A stretch of DNA of 64,000 bases. It comes from Limnanthes douglasii subsp. nivea. Its lineage: Eukaryota > Streptophyta > Magnoliopsida > Brassicales > Limnanthaceae. The notes beneath the pieces were generated by a model, which was given only the letters and a program-made list of their open reading frames with translations, had not been told where the DNA came from and ran no database searches. The stretch covers positions 172,564,386-172,628,385 of the forward strand of contig JAUPFV010000001.1 in the NCBI GenBank assembly GCA_036936605.1, in the 5' to 3' direction. Made by a program: the position numbers and the translations under genes. This document shows, in pieces, positions 29,031 through 41,214 of the stretch (the first letter of the stretch is position 1; the number at the start of each line of letters is the position of its first letter).

Positions 29031-29329
29031 AAACAAGATCCGACCATACCTAACACTAACATGTCGGTATCCGAATCTAACTTATAAATTCTACCTCTCC
29101 TATCAATTTATTATAGAAATTAACCCAAATATATTTTAAAATCAAAATATATTAGAAATCGGTATCTTATTTCTTTTATTATACTTTTAAAATAAATAAA
29201 ATATTTTTATAAAATTTATACACATGCTTATAAGGATATAAAATAATTTTGAATAAAAAATTGTATTAGAAAATAGATTTAGCCTATTCAGTAAGTTTTG
29301 GAACATAATTACTCTTATGAAATGTTCCT

Positions 29330-30157
29330 TTTACACTGGATAATTATTCAGAATTGGATATTTGTTGATTCTATAGTTCAGAAAAGACACACAACCATGA
29401 AATTTAAATGCAAGTTCTGTAACAAATATGAAACTCTAAATCACCTATTTGTGGACTATCACTATTCTTGATCTATATGATCATATTTTGCAGTCTTTTC
29501 CAAGGTCAATATTGGTAGATATATGACCATTACTCACTTAACTAGAAGTTGATTCCGGTCTTCAAAGCATGTAATCCATGGTCGTTCTATTCTGCCCCCT
29601 ACCATTAACTATATAAAAGTATTATATATAATCTTGATCTTTATAATCTTTTAAAAACTAAAAATTGGTCTGAAAATAAAGATGCAACTATTGAATTAGG
29701 ATGCTATAATTGTTTAAAAGACAAGAAGAAGCTTACCTATCATAGATGGTCTCCTCAATTGCTTGTCATATATAAGTTGAACACAGACGGATCATGTCTT
29801 GCAAATGGAGAATCCAGTGGTGGTGCCATCATCACGCATTGCAAACATGATATAATGATGGGCTTTGGAAATATTTATGATAAGCTTACTCCCATTATGT
29901 ATGAGGCAATGACTATTCTGGATGGATTTCAAATCTGTAAGAGAAATAATTTAACAAATTTAGATATTGAATTAGATTATCTAATTCTTGTTAATTGTCT
30001 TTCAACTGGTCACTACTCTTGGCCTTTAGAGCAAATTATATCATGTTGCATACGTCTAATTCAGCATTCTATGAATATTAAGCACATAGTTAGAGTCCAA
30101 AATAAAACAGCAAATTGGCTTTCTAAATGGACTAAATGCAAACATGAAGTTAAAATT
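29330..30157 (+). pseudogene. L1-like LINE 3' end: zf-RVT and RNase H
   Basis: At 29375-29470 the plus strand reads VQKRHTTMKFKCKFCNKYE followed by TLNHLFVDYHYS, the CxxC..E..HLF pattern of the zinc-binding domain after plant LINE reverse transcriptases. From 29759 an open frame of 133 codons gives KLNTDGSCLANGESSGGAII, YEAMTILDGFQICK and LDIELDYLILVN, the D-E-D layout of the RNase H (RVT_3 type) that ends many plant L1 elements, closing with KTANWLSKW. The zinc part is interrupted by stops. No RT body precedes it, so it is a 5'-truncated or rearranged copy. Single-copy host RNase H-like proteins are an alternative but the zf-RVT context favours a LINE. Confidence 0.75.
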
Positions 30158-30960
30158 TAACAATGTTCAAGCCCCTGCCCAGCTGAGTGCAATCACTCTT
30201 CAAGAAAGAATGAGACATTGATATGTAGGTCTTGACTTTTAGCCTTAATTAATTCACTCTTTACTCTTTTATATCTACTGCAAATCTTGTATTAATTTTG
30301 TCAAGTATATATATGATTCTAACCTACTTGAAGTTCATTTATCAAGTATGAATTACATCTTTTAGTCTTATATTACCAGTTTGCAGAGTTTCTTAAAGTA
30401 TGTCATTTTGGTAGATCTTCATCTAATGGTGGCCGTTTTCCAGCCAGTGAAAGCATCATTCTCATTGCTTAGAATCACAGAATAACAGAACTTGATACAG
30501 AGAACTGAAATTATAATAATGTTGATTCTTTATTTTACGATTGACTGAGTTTTTTTACTATTTTCTAGGATGTGCAAATTTTTAACTTTCATTTAGTTTG
30601 TTTACAGTATATTTTTTTATGTATGTAACTAATCCTCGTGAATATCTAGATATAATAATAAAATAAAATAATTTTATATATTTTCATATAAAATTTTGAT
30701 AAGTTAGTTGATATTATAGTGATCTAAAATTTATTATATAATGCTAATCAACCTTTTACAAGAAGTGAGAAACTTAAGATTAAATTGATGTTGATTTTTT
30801 ATTTTTTATTTTATTATTATTTCTAAATGTAGATTAATTTTTGAATTTTAAGCGTAATTATATAACTATACAAATTTCAATTAGTAGATATTGAAAAGAG
30901 TTAATTTGAAAGCTTTTCCCTCTTTATAAATTTTTAATGGCTACTTTTTTAACGGTAATT
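30158..30960. other. AT-rich DNA, no gene seen
   Basis: The first few hundred bases may be the 3' untranslated region of the LINE ending at 30157; no clear poly-A tail or target duplication was found. The rest is A/T-rich with no recognised element. Confidence 0.4.
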
Positions 30961-33180
30961 TTTTTAAAATTCTTGGATTCTTCTCAAGCAACCGGCATAT
31001 GGTCGGCAAGCCAGAACATGTAGATCATCATGATCTATCCCCTCCTTTTAACTGGCGTCTGCTTGACCAATGGAAACCTTTTGGTGTTCCCAAGCATCTC
31101 TCATCCTCCTGGGTTGCAGGTTTTCATGTTTAAACCTCACTAACCCCATGATTGGTCCCCATGTTTTCCTGGTGCCCCTCTGTACACTCCTATCCTCTTT
31201 TCAAGTCTACCTTGTCTACAACAACCTCTTTCCTCCAAGCAGACCCTTATCTCGGTATGCCTGTTTATCCAGTAGTCTTTCACCACTCCGCAAGTTCAAA
31301 CTAGGCTCTATGGTAAATCTTATGTCATCTTCTTTAGCTTATACACCACACCTCTCCCTTGTCACCTATCCAATCTTGTATCTACTATCTCTCTTTTCAA
31401 TATAGTCAATCTTGGATATGCTCAGCTTCCGTCTAGTCTAAATACCTTCACATGCATTCTTACCCGAAGTGTTTCTATCTATTCTTTTGACTGTCCAAAA
31501 CGTTATCAAATTATCCATTTTCCAAACCTCTTCTCTACCATCTCTCTCATCTATCTTTGTTGTAACCATCATTCTGGTTACTCTTCTAAATTCTCCATCA
31601 CCCATCCCATCCCAAATTTGTTACTGCTGTAATAAAATCTTTCACCCCACCTGTTTTTACCTACCAATCGTTTTTAAACTTAGTTACCTGTCTATGACTC
31701 TTGCTAAGGCTCCCGTTTGTTTTAACCATGGTAAGTCCCCTTGGTCCACTAAAACCGAGTTGCTCAAGAGTCAAAATAAATTTTTTCCCAACCTCCAAAA
31801 CTTCTATTTTCTCTCTCCCCCTCTTCGGGCTAAAGTCAATTTCCCTTTCCCCCTCTCATCTTCCTATACAATGCTCTTACCAGCTTATTCGAACAACTCC
31901 AAAAAATCAGCCCCCAACTTCTTATCTCCCGCCAATCTTTTCATCAATTTCAATTCTCTCATCAGACTTGTTAGACCTAATCCCTATTTCTACCCCCATG
32001 GCCTTCCCTTTAGGGATGTGTTCAGCTTTCTATTCCCCTCTAAGCAGATTAACTTCCCTCCTTTAACCCATTTCTTAGCTCTCACTCTCCCCCATCTGCT
32101 ACTGCATTCCCCGTTAGACAATGGGGTCTCCCTCTCTTTTCACAACTTATTCTCTTTAGTCAATCTTGTAGTTCTTAACTTATCAAGCCTATTTTTCTCA
32201 TATTCCGCATCTTTGTCCCTATGTTATTCATTGTCAGTATTCAAACTCTTAGGTCATTTCCTAGAGGGCCTGATTTTCTTACAAACCCTCCTCCTATGAT
32301 TTTCTTCCCTCTTGCCTATATCATTTGGAGTTATTAGTCTAATCTGCTTTAAGTACCAACTTATTAGTTCATAATTAATTTTCTAACTCAACCATCATTA
32401 GCCTCCCTAATTCAATTTTCTTACTTCTTATTACCTCCCTTTGTCTGAGAACAATATCTTATGATTCCTCCGCCTCTCTCTGCCCTGCTAAGCCTACCAG
32501 CAAGGTCGGGTATTTCTCCCCAGTCCGTTATATGCATCTCTCCCCCTTCCTGGTTGTCTTTCCCCTCCCAATTACTCCCACCCCCTCTGAGCTCCACCCT
32601 ACGCCTCCTCACTAACCCATCTCCTCCTCCCAAGCTATATCTCCAACCCATGAAGCTTTTGTCATAAATACCTTAGCTCTGGCTAGACACCATAAGGAGT
32701 CTGGTCTGGGCCATAACATTTTTCAAACCTCCCCGTGAGTTAATAACCCTAACTTTTTCATCCCTTCGTCTATCAACCCATCCATAATCTCCACTTTACC
32801 TCTGTACCTTCTCTTCTGCTATAGCCTTGAACCCAATCTCTCAACCTATACAAAATCCTAAAACCACCCCGACAAACCCCTGGTCTCCAATGGACTTTAC
32901 TGCGACCTTGTTGCTGTTGTGAAATACATGGATTTTTGCATCCCTCCTAGTCATGTCCCTCTCCAAAAGACTTACCCAAGTCTCTCAGTAGACAGAAGGT
33001 TTAATCAAACCCACATCTCTGATCTTGGTCCTCTAGCCTCTCGTGGTTTGGCCTCCTAGGCCTCTGCCCCCCTTCGAACTCTCTAGGATGCCCATATGCT
33101 TCAAGCTCTTCCTTTCCGGTCTCTAATGGTCTCTCTGCAAATACCTCTCCTCTTTCAGATGCTCTCTTCTCTCGCATATG
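30961..33180 (+). other. Pyrimidine-rich 5' region of a LINE
   Basis: The plus strand is strikingly C/T-rich for about 2 kb (for example CTCTCTCTGCCCTG near 32475), which keeps long frames open by chance, including 276 codons at 31469-32299 with no recognisable domain. It lies upstream of clear LINE ORF1 and ORF2 pieces in the same orientation, so it is most simply the decayed 5' untranslated region and ORF1 N-terminal part. Its start is not marked by any visible duplication. Confidence 0.45.
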
Positions 33181-33184
33181 TGTC

Positions 33185-33553
33185 ATGATAAAAACAAGTA
33201 TGGAAACTCGCCCTGAGATCACTTTCAAGATTAGAGGCAAAATTATTACGGTTATTTTTGAGTACCAGGGTCTCCCATCTCAGTGTGAGAACTATGTTGT
33301 CTTCGGTCATAGTACCCGATTCTGCAAAAAAGGCCTGGTGATGACCCTGGTTAATCCCTCTTTATCTTCTAATGACTATGAACCTTCCGAGATTACCCCT
33401 GATTTGGATTTTAGACACCTTCTGGCTTCTATAGAAGAGGCTAAGAAAGTGGATAATGGTGAGGAGGTAGACTCCCCTCCCAAGAGGCTCCGCTCTTCTG
33501 GAGACCTGCCCCATGGTATTTTGGATTTTTGCTCTGACATGACCATCACCTGA
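33185..33553 (+). pseudogene. LINE ORF1 C-terminal part with zinc knuckle
   Basis: An open 122-codon frame: RPEITFKIRGKIITVIFEYQ leads to GLPSQCENYVVFGHSTRFCKK, which is the CxxC-x4-H-x4-C knuckle of plant L1 ORF1 proteins with the second cysteine changed to tyrosine. The C terminus (GEEVDSPPKRLRSSGD) is matched by a second LINE fragment at 48753 onward. ORF1 binds element RNA; this copy is truncated at the N terminus by frameshifts. Confidence 0.75.
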
Positions 33554-33570
33554 CTCACTGTAAGTTTTCT

Positions 33571-35152
33571 CATGATTATTGCTTCTTGGAATGTGAGAGG
33601 TCTTAATGACCAGTTAGGAAAAAAGACGTAACTGATATCATTATTAGTAATAGTATCTCATTTTTAATTTTAATACAAACTAAAGTCTAGTGCCACAATG
33701 TTGATTCCATCATCAGAACCATGACCCTCTTTTGGCATCTCGTTACGAACCATAACTCCCATTTTTTAGGTCGGATCTGGATCATATGGAACCCTAGTGT
33801 CATTACTTTCACTAATTTGTCCCAATCACCGGAATTCATTCATTGCAAGGTCAAATGCCATAATCGTCGCTCATCTTTCTGTTTTACTGCTATATATGCT
33901 TTTAATGTTTCCGCTGACTGTATACGTATTTGGAACGACTTGAAGTCCCTTGCCTCCCAAGACAAGGGTACCCTCTGGGTCTCCCTTGGAGACTTCAATG
34001 CCATCAGTAATCCTGACGAGCGATTAGGATCCCCGAAAGTCTAGTCCCCTGCAATCAATGATTTTAACAATTGTTGCTACCATTGCGAATTTAGTGATCT
34101 CCGATCCACTCGATTCCATGTCACCTAGATTAATAAGCAGCCTTCTCATCCAATCCTCTCTAAAATTGACCATGTCCTAGTCAGTCCTGACTGGGATGAT
34201 GAATTTCTGATATCTTTTATCTGCTTTGGTTTCCTTCGCACATCCGACCATACGATTGTAACTTTTAATCTTGGTCTTCCCCGTTTTAATAAGAAGAAGC
34301 ATTTCAAATTAATATATATGGAAATCCCATCCTCTTTTTCAAACTATTGTTTCCAATAGTTAGAACCTCCCTTCAACGGCCACTGGGATGAATCTTGTCT
34401 CCCTTAAGCTCAGTAGGCTTCAATATGAGCTTTTTTGCCTCAACTGTAAGGATTATAATTATATTAGTTCGAAGGTTTCTAATGTTCAGATCCTTTTTTT
34501 TCAAGCCCAATCCAATCTCTCTATAGACCCCCTCAACCCCTCCCTCGTTTTTAATAAGATTAAGGCCTAGGAGACTTACACCTTTCTTAGTCGAGTTGAA
34601 GAGTATTTTCCAAGCAAAAATTCAAAGAAACCTGGATCAAGCTTGGAGATAAGAATACCAAATTCTTGCATAACAGTATTAAAACCCATCTATTTCGCAA
34701 TAAGACGTCTATATTAACAACGACCAATGGGTTATGGTCTCCACCCCAACCAAAGTCTCTTCGGTCATTCTTGATTATTTCAAGGATCTTCTTGGTACCA
34801 GGCATCCCCCGGGTTACCCCGGGTTGGATAGACTTTCTCCCCTTATCTCTTCTAAAGTCAGCATCTCATATAAGGACTTTATGACTCGTGATGTCAATCA
34901 CGAGGAAATAAAGTCAGCCTTATTTAGCATTGACAACAACAAATCGGTTGGTCCTAATAGATTTAACTCTAGTTTCTTCAAAATCGCTTGGAATATTGTG
35001 GGCCCTGATATTTGTAATGTGGTCCTCGATTTTTCCAATCTTATTCTTTGGACCCCTCTTGGAACTCCACATTCATCTCTTTCATCCCCAAAAAAGACAC
35101 CCCTTCCATCGCTGCTTATTTTAGACCCATTGCCTTCTGCAATGTTTTGAAG
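33571..35152 (+). pseudogene. LINE ORF2: AP endonuclease and start of reverse transcriptase
   Basis: Begins MIIASWNVRGLND at 33571, the usual start of plant L1 ORF2. Endonuclease motifs follow: LILIQTK, RIWIIWNPSV, WVSLGDFNAISNPDERLG (about 33980-34030), KIDHVLVSPDW near 34165 and LRTSDHTIVTF near 34235. The RT domain starts near 34620 (DKNTKFLHNSI), then VNHEEIKSALFSIDNNKS and FFKIAWNIVGPDI, and after a frameshift near 35050 TFISFIPKKDTPSIAAYF and FRPIAFCNVLKG, where the LINE stops and copia begins. Multiple frameshifts and stops. The RT catalytic FADD-type motif is not present. It would have nicked DNA and primed reverse transcription. Confidence 0.85.
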
Positions 35153-35156
35153 GGTG

Positions 35157-38100
35157 ACTCTAAAAGGCACACACAGAATGTAAAAGATCATTTAACAAAA
35201 AGATATTCAAGTAAGAGGATAGAAAAATCTCGGTCAAAGTCCAAAGGGGTTGAAACGAGTTCAAAAGTGAGATGTTAGGTATACAAGAAAAACAAGCATA
35301 TCATTCGAAACTTCTCAACGAAAGGAAAGGGTAACAACTATCAAAAGAACCGAAGATGGAAATGCTACAATTTTGTATGATGATTGTGAGTACACTAATG
35401 GGTTAATGAATTCTTATTCTTTCATGTACAAAGATAAATGGGTGTTGCATACGAATATGTTATTTGACATGACTTCTAATAAGTATTGGTTTGTAGACCT
35501 ACGAAGGTTTGATGGTGGAAGGGTCATCCTTGAGAGTGACCAATCCTGCAATATCGAAGAGATGAAATGGTATGGTTAAAGTTGTCTACATGAATTAAGA
35601 GAACAATTAACAACGTAAGGTATATTCCCAAATTTAAACGTAACCATATTTATATTGGGAGGTTAGATAAGGAAATATTTACCTATAAAGGTGGATATGG
35701 TAAAATAAGGGCTTGCAAGGCTCCATTATTAGAACTCCTATACAACTAATGGTGTGTTAGTTATTGAGGGTATCATAGTAGTATGAGGGTTGTCTAGTAT
35801 GGTGAAAGATTCTATCAGGTTATGGAATTATCGGCTGGGGAATTTAAGTGAGAAAAGACTCAATAAAGTAAGTAAATATAGGTTGTTAGATATTGCCGTA
35901 GTTTAGAAGATGAAATTCGTTTGAAAATCGTGTTTTGGGTAAGAGAAAGAAGGTAAAGTCCATGCCCAGCAACCAGATATCTAATGGATTACTTGATTAT
36001 GTTCATTCAGACCTTTGAAGTCCAACACATGAGCCTACCATAGGTGGTGCAAGGTACTTTATGTTGCTAATTCATGATTATTCTAGGAAAGTATGAGCTC
36101 TACTTTTAAAGATAAAAACTGAAGCATTTGCTGCCTTTGTGAACTGGAAGTACTTAAGAAGCTTCAATCTGATAATGGTTTGGAACATGTGAACAAAGAG
36201 TTCAATATCTATTATGCAAAGCTTGGAATTGCTACACACCGAACCGTAAGTAGGACTATTCAATAGAATGGGCTTGTTGAGAGAATGAATCAAACTTTTA
36301 TGGAACGGGTTGGATGTATGCTTCATACAACTGGAATGGATCAAAGGTTCTAAGGATAAGTTGTCACACGGCTGCGTATATCATCAACAATAGTCCATCT
36401 ATAACACTTAGGTTTCTTTTTCATCAAGAGGCATGAACTGGACAAAAATCTAAGTTAGAATATATGAGAGGCTTCGAATGTGCTAAATGCGCACATGTGA
36501 AGCACGATAAGCTTAAGAAAAATGCACTTAAATACTCGGTCCTCGACTATCTGGAAAAAGTAAAATGGTATGGGTTGTGTCGCCTTAAACTTAGAAGTTA
36601 CAAGTCTATGATAAGCATGTAAGTGGGTTTTATTGAAGATGACATGTCGTTGAAGAAGGAGGTGGATACTTAACCTAGTATTGCGTAGAAGAGATTTGAA
36701 GTTGATGATGGATCTGATCTACAAAGTAAAGTTGGTGCAGCTTTTGCCAAAGATTATTTTTGGCTTAGTTCGGCTTTGGTTCGTACATAGGAAGTTCAAC
36801 CACTGCATGAGTCCAAAATAAACTGTGTTTTTCATGTTCTAAGGTTTTTGAAAGATCAGATATGAGAGAAACATTCTTGTGGAGCCACCAAAGGGTCACA
36901 AGTTGGTTGGGAGTAAATGAATATTCGAAATAAATCCATATATTCATGATATTGAGTTATGTGCATATAAGAATAAGCTTGTGACTAAGATCGTTACACA
37001 AAAGAAGGATATTGATTTCAATAAAATACTTTTACCAGTTGTGAAACAAACCTCTATCAAGGTTCTACTATCAATTATTGCAAGATTTAATCTTGAGCTA
37101 GATCAAATTGATTCTTCTACCGTATTCTTGCATGATGAACTGGAAGAAATAATTTACATGTATCAAATGAAAGGGTTTGAAAAATGGAAGTAGGATTGTG
37201 TGTGTTTGTTGAAAAGACCCCATTACAGGTTAAAACACTCATCGAGGTAGTGGAATAGAAGATTCAATTATTTTATGAGATCTAATAAATATGCCTCTAA
37301 TGCTATGATAACTATGTCTACTGGAATAAATAAATATATATGGAGATCAAGTCCTATTGTTATTGTATGTGTATGACATATTAATAGTTGGAGGATAGAT
37401 GAGAAAGATTGAACAAGTAAATACTCAATTGAAACAAGAGTTTGAGATGAATGATATAGGATAGAATAAGAGGATAATTGGTATGTGATGAATAAGAACA
37501 ATCCAAAGGGGTATCTATTTTATCTCAACAAAAAAATATATAGAAACTCTTAAGGGAGTTTTCGATGTACAAAGCAAAAGCGGTTACAACTCCCATTGGT
37601 TCCTAATTCCAACAAAGTTTCACTCAAGCACCAACTGAAGCATAAGTTAAGAATTATATAAAAGAGATACCTTATGTCAATGTTATTGGTAGTATAACGT
37701 ATTCTATGTTTTGCACAAGAACTTATTATTTCCTACGTCGTAATTGTTTTAAGCACATTCATGTCGAATTTGAGAAAGTCATATTGGCATACACTCAAGT
37801 CACTCATGTGATAATTAAATGGCTCAACTATAATTGTGTTATAATCAGAATGATACGATTAATGTAGCAGTTAGAGGCTATTTGGACTCTGATTATGCAG
37901 GTTGTATCAACAGAACGAAATTTACTTTGGGTTACCTATTTATTATGCATAGAGGAATGGTTAGTTGGAAGTCTTTCATTTAAAAGGTCTTTGTACTGCC
38001 TTTTATGAAGCCACATATAAAGCTATTTGGTTGAATGAATTGTTGGGTTAACTCACCAATATGGAGAAATATGTGGTTTTGTTCAATGATAATACTAGTA

Positions 38101-38280
38101 CCATTCATTTGATTAAAAATTAGAAGTTTTATGATCAAACTAAACATGTAGAAATTAAGTTATACTTCATCCGAGACGTGGTAAAGAATGATCAAGTGAA
38201 TGTGGCTAAGATTACTACTGAGTAAAATCCTTTGGCTCCTCTATCTAAAGTATAGTTGATTTCTAAGCTCGCGAACTACA
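35157..38280 (+). pseudogene. Ty1/copia gag-pol, 5' truncated
   Basis: Copia polyprotein in order: decayed gag zinc knuckle (VRC..YKKNKHIIRNF) at 35270-35310; protease area with LHTNM where LDTGC is expected, so the active Asp is lost, then YWFVDLRRFDGGRV (35430-35530); integrase VHSDLWSPTHEP and RYFMLLIHDYSRKVW near 36000-36090, DNGLEHVNKEF near 36170, NGLVERMNQTF near 36270; RT from 36981 (KIVTQKKDIDFNKILLPVVK, FNLELDQIDSSTVFLHDELE); RNase H near 37870-37990 (GYLDSDYAGCINRTKFTLGY, MVSWKSF). Stops and frameshifts throughout. It abuts the truncated LINE at 35152 and runs into its 3' LTR at 38380. Confidence 0.85.
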
Positions 38281-38379
38281 TGTGACTTGTCCAACTCTGG
38301 GATGCAGGTGTAATAGACTCTAAAGAGTAGAATATTGGATACAATAGATATTGGAGTTACTACACTTTGGTAGAGAACT

Positions 38380-39245
38380 CTTAGGTGTAGGCTAGAAGTA
38401 ACTCATCAATAGAGTTATTGCCGTAGGACTACGTGGGTGTTGGACCTGTCCTAACATGTATTATGAAATATTTATTGAAACTCTCTAAAGGTTGAATAGT
38501 GACTTAGCTAAAAAAACATCGGTTGTCCCTACAAGCTAAGACAAGATGTCGAAGACTAGTGACCATTGAGCCGAACGAAATATATGTTGAGCTGAAGTAG
38601 GTTAGTCAAAAGCAGGGTGGTCCAAAGTGAATTAATCTGAAGCATTATGATCTTAAGCGAGCTGGACCCTAACACCACAAAGGATCTGAAGCAGAGTATT
38701 CTATTCTAGGCCTCTTATATTAATTGGGTCTCATATTTTAGTCTTCATATATTAATTAGATTCCTTTATATTTGGGTTTTATATATTAATTAAGATTCAC
38801 TATTTATGAAGTTTCCGATATAAATTGAGTATGGTTTATTTCAGCTGTTGATTAATAGGCTTTAGTTTGGAACATCTAATGAAGAATTATAGTTTTCCCT
38901 AAATATATAAATATAAAAATATATTTGTATATAATGTTTGATGCGAGTGTAATTGTTGATTACGTGAGCAACATATTTCTAACTACAGTAAAATTACTCT
39001 AGGTATTTTGAGAGATAAGTGATGTGAGAAATATATACTAAAAAAAGGATTATATGGATCACGTAATCTTTGGTGATTCATAGCTCTAGTCATTTGTGTT
39101 TGAGATTGTTTATGTAATCTACTTATATATAAAAGAGTGCATGTGGTCTGTGGATGTGAGATTTCTTAACAATCCGAACCATGTTAAATATTTTCTTGTG
39201 TGCTTGGTTTTATTATCATTTGTTTTATTTTTTACTTGTCTTTTA
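38380..39245 (+). repeat. 3' LTR of the plus-strand copia element
   Basis: Follows the copia RNase H. Its start (GGTGTAGGCTAGAAGTAAC near 38384) and end region (AATCCGAACCATGTTAAAT near 39172, then TTTACTTGTC) match the minus-strand copia LTR at 27300-28033. It includes ATATTAATTAGATT-like repeats at 38710-38800, the same array read in the other direction. Edges are approximate; the 5' partner is gone. Confidence 0.65.
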
Positions 39246-39330
39246 TATAGAAATTAAATCGTCCTTTTATAGGTTTGTTTAATCGTATATTGGCTCTTGT
39301 CTTGGCTGAACGGTGTAGTGGTTTTGGCTA

Positions 39331-39515
39331 ACAAAATCTAACCATCCTTAACATAACTCTTATAAAATCTAACATGTCTTAACTAAAATCTTACAAAAAC
39401 ACAAACCTCCTCAATGAAAATCTTATAAAATCTAAAATTCATTCACTTAAACTATGTAAATTATAAACATTATTAACTAAAATCTTATAAAATCTAACAT
39501 TCTTATAAAAAATCT
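39331..39515. repeat. 31-bp minisatellite, left part
   Basis: TTAACTAAAATCTTATAAAATCTAAC-type units recur with anchors ATAAAATCTAA at 39362, 39425 and 39487 (multiples of about 31 bp) and a first copy at 39331. The same array resumes at 40590, so it was split by an insertion. Confidence 0.75.
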
Positions 39516-40589
39516 TATTTTTTCACAAAACATAATTGTATTAATAGAAATAAACCTAAGTCTTTAAGTTACAATAGAGGGCTGAATAATTCAGCCATGA
39601 AAATGAAAGGATATTAGCTAGATGTTAATATATTACAATTAAAATGTTATAATATTGATAAAATTTGAGGATAATTCTACACAAGGTAGTTGAGTCAAGG
39701 CCTTGAGAAGAATAACTTGGTTTATGGAAATATATGAATCGACATAGAAAGGCTTGAGTATGGAACCAATATTGGACCCTTGAGCGTCATATCTTTCTTC
39801 AATTCAAGAGCATTTGATAAACAAAATTCTGATGTAGTCTGAGTTGCTTGCTTCGTTATTAAAACTTACAAAAAGAAATTGAGGTCATGCGAGTATCTTA
39901 CCAGATTGTTAGCATGAAATAAATGCATAATGACATCAATTTGTAGATCTAATATACCCTAAATTGATACGTTTGAAGAATATGATGGTTGCAAGAGGGG
40001 AAGGGGTGTTAGAGACATTAGCGTTACACAGATTTAGTGGTACAAGTGTTTTTGTCTATCCAATTAGCAGCCAAATTTGGTCTCTAAAACCATGATTAAT
40101 CGATATATGAGAAGAGATTAAATTTAGGTAAATATAAACTGTAATAAGAAGGAATCATTTGTTTTTCCAAAAGAAAACATTTCATATAATCATAGAGTCT
40201 ATTTAAATATCAATATGTGTTAAAAAAATTGATTTGCAAAAGATAAGGCCTTCGAGAAGAGCCATAGTTTCAACTCCTAGAATAATGTTTTTCCCAAGAA
40301 ATTTACCAACAACATTTAACAACAAACCATTTGCATCTTTAATAATAAAACCACAGCTGGATTCACCATTTAAAAGGCATGAGGCATCACAATTCATTTT
40401 AAGTATGCTTAAGAGAGGGGGATGTCCTTTAACATATATACAAGGATTATGGATTCTAATATGATGGAAACAACCTAATTTATAAGTTGTTATTAAGTCA
40501 CAATTCAAATGCTTGATATTTAGCAGATTAACACTGTCCATATTTGTGATAATTTGGATAACTTTATTGATTATGGTAAGAGAAGAAAG
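39516..40589 (-). mobile_element. LINE 3' fragment inserted in the 31-bp minisatellite
   Basis: About 1.07 kb of unrelated DNA interrupts the minisatellite. It carries the minus-strand RNase H relic at 40203-40541. A T-run (TTATTTTTTC near 39511) at its low end would be the poly-A end of a minus-strand LINE. CTTATAAAAA occurs at both edges (about 39498 and 40590), which could be a target duplication or simply the repeat unit. Confidence 0.5.
40203..40541 (-). pseudogene. LINE-type RNase H remnant
   Basis: The minus strand frame gives ILKMNCDASCLLNGESSCGF, IIKDANGLLL, GVETMALLEGLIFCKS and LTHIDI, the D-E-D order of the RNase H (RVT_3) domain, similar to the plus-strand copy at 29759-30157 (TDGSCLANGESSGGAII). 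The domain is cut off after the third acidic position. It is the only recognisable part of the insert at 39516-40589. Confidence 0.65.
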
Positions 40590-40955
40590 CTTATAAAAAT
40601 ATTATAAAATCTAACATTTTTACTAAACTCATACAAAATTTTCTATGGTTTAATTAAAATCTTATAATATTTGAATATTACGTAGTAATAGTTTCACATA
40701 ATCTTATAAAATCTAATATGTTATAACTAAAATATTATAAAATCTAACGCATGTTAATTAAAATTTAAGTTATAAAATTTAAGCGGTCTAACTAAAAATT
40801 TATAAAATGTAGCATGTTTAAACTAAAATCTTACAAAACTATAAACATCCTCAACCAAAATCAAATAAAATCTAAGCTTCATTAACTAAAATTTTATCTA
40901 ATCAGGACTTCATTAACTAAAATCTTATAAAATCTAACACATGTTACTTAAAAGA
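40590..40955. repeat. 31-bp minisatellite, right part
   Basis: Anchors ATAAAATCTAA or close variants at 40603, 40706, 40737, 40802, 40865 and 40927 fall on multiples of about 31 bp, with the consensus TTAACTAAAATCTTATAAAATCTAAC. Same family and phase type as 39331-39515. Confidence 0.75.
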
Positions 40956-41214
40956 ATAATAAAATTTGTGATATTTTTGTTTAAGAATAAATCAATCTCT
41001 ATCATGATTCTTTTAGTTTAGCATTTGCGGCGAAATAATTGGCCTCTCGTACTCTTAACAACTTAAGAACACTATTATGATTATGATTTCAACTAAAGTA
41101 GGATCATGAAACAAAGTATATCCAGATGTTGGGTCTTTTCCAATTGATTATTATCGTTTGAATTATACATAAGATTTTGTACAGTTTTTTTTGTGAATGA
41201 AAATTTAAATTAAT
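40956..41214. other. AT-rich spacer
   Basis: No gene or repeat recognised between the minisatellite and the minus-strand LINE. Confidence 0.4.

Noticed and set aside
29759..30157. The RNase H-like frame as a host gene
   Set aside because: A LINE zinc-binding segment precedes it in the same orientation, and a similar relic is found at 40203-40541 in an insertion, so a LINE 3' end is more likely.
31469..32299. A 276-codon plus-strand open frame
   Set aside because: Leucine-, serine- and proline-rich only because the DNA is C/T-rich; no domain or plausible start, and a second frame overlaps it for 121 codons.
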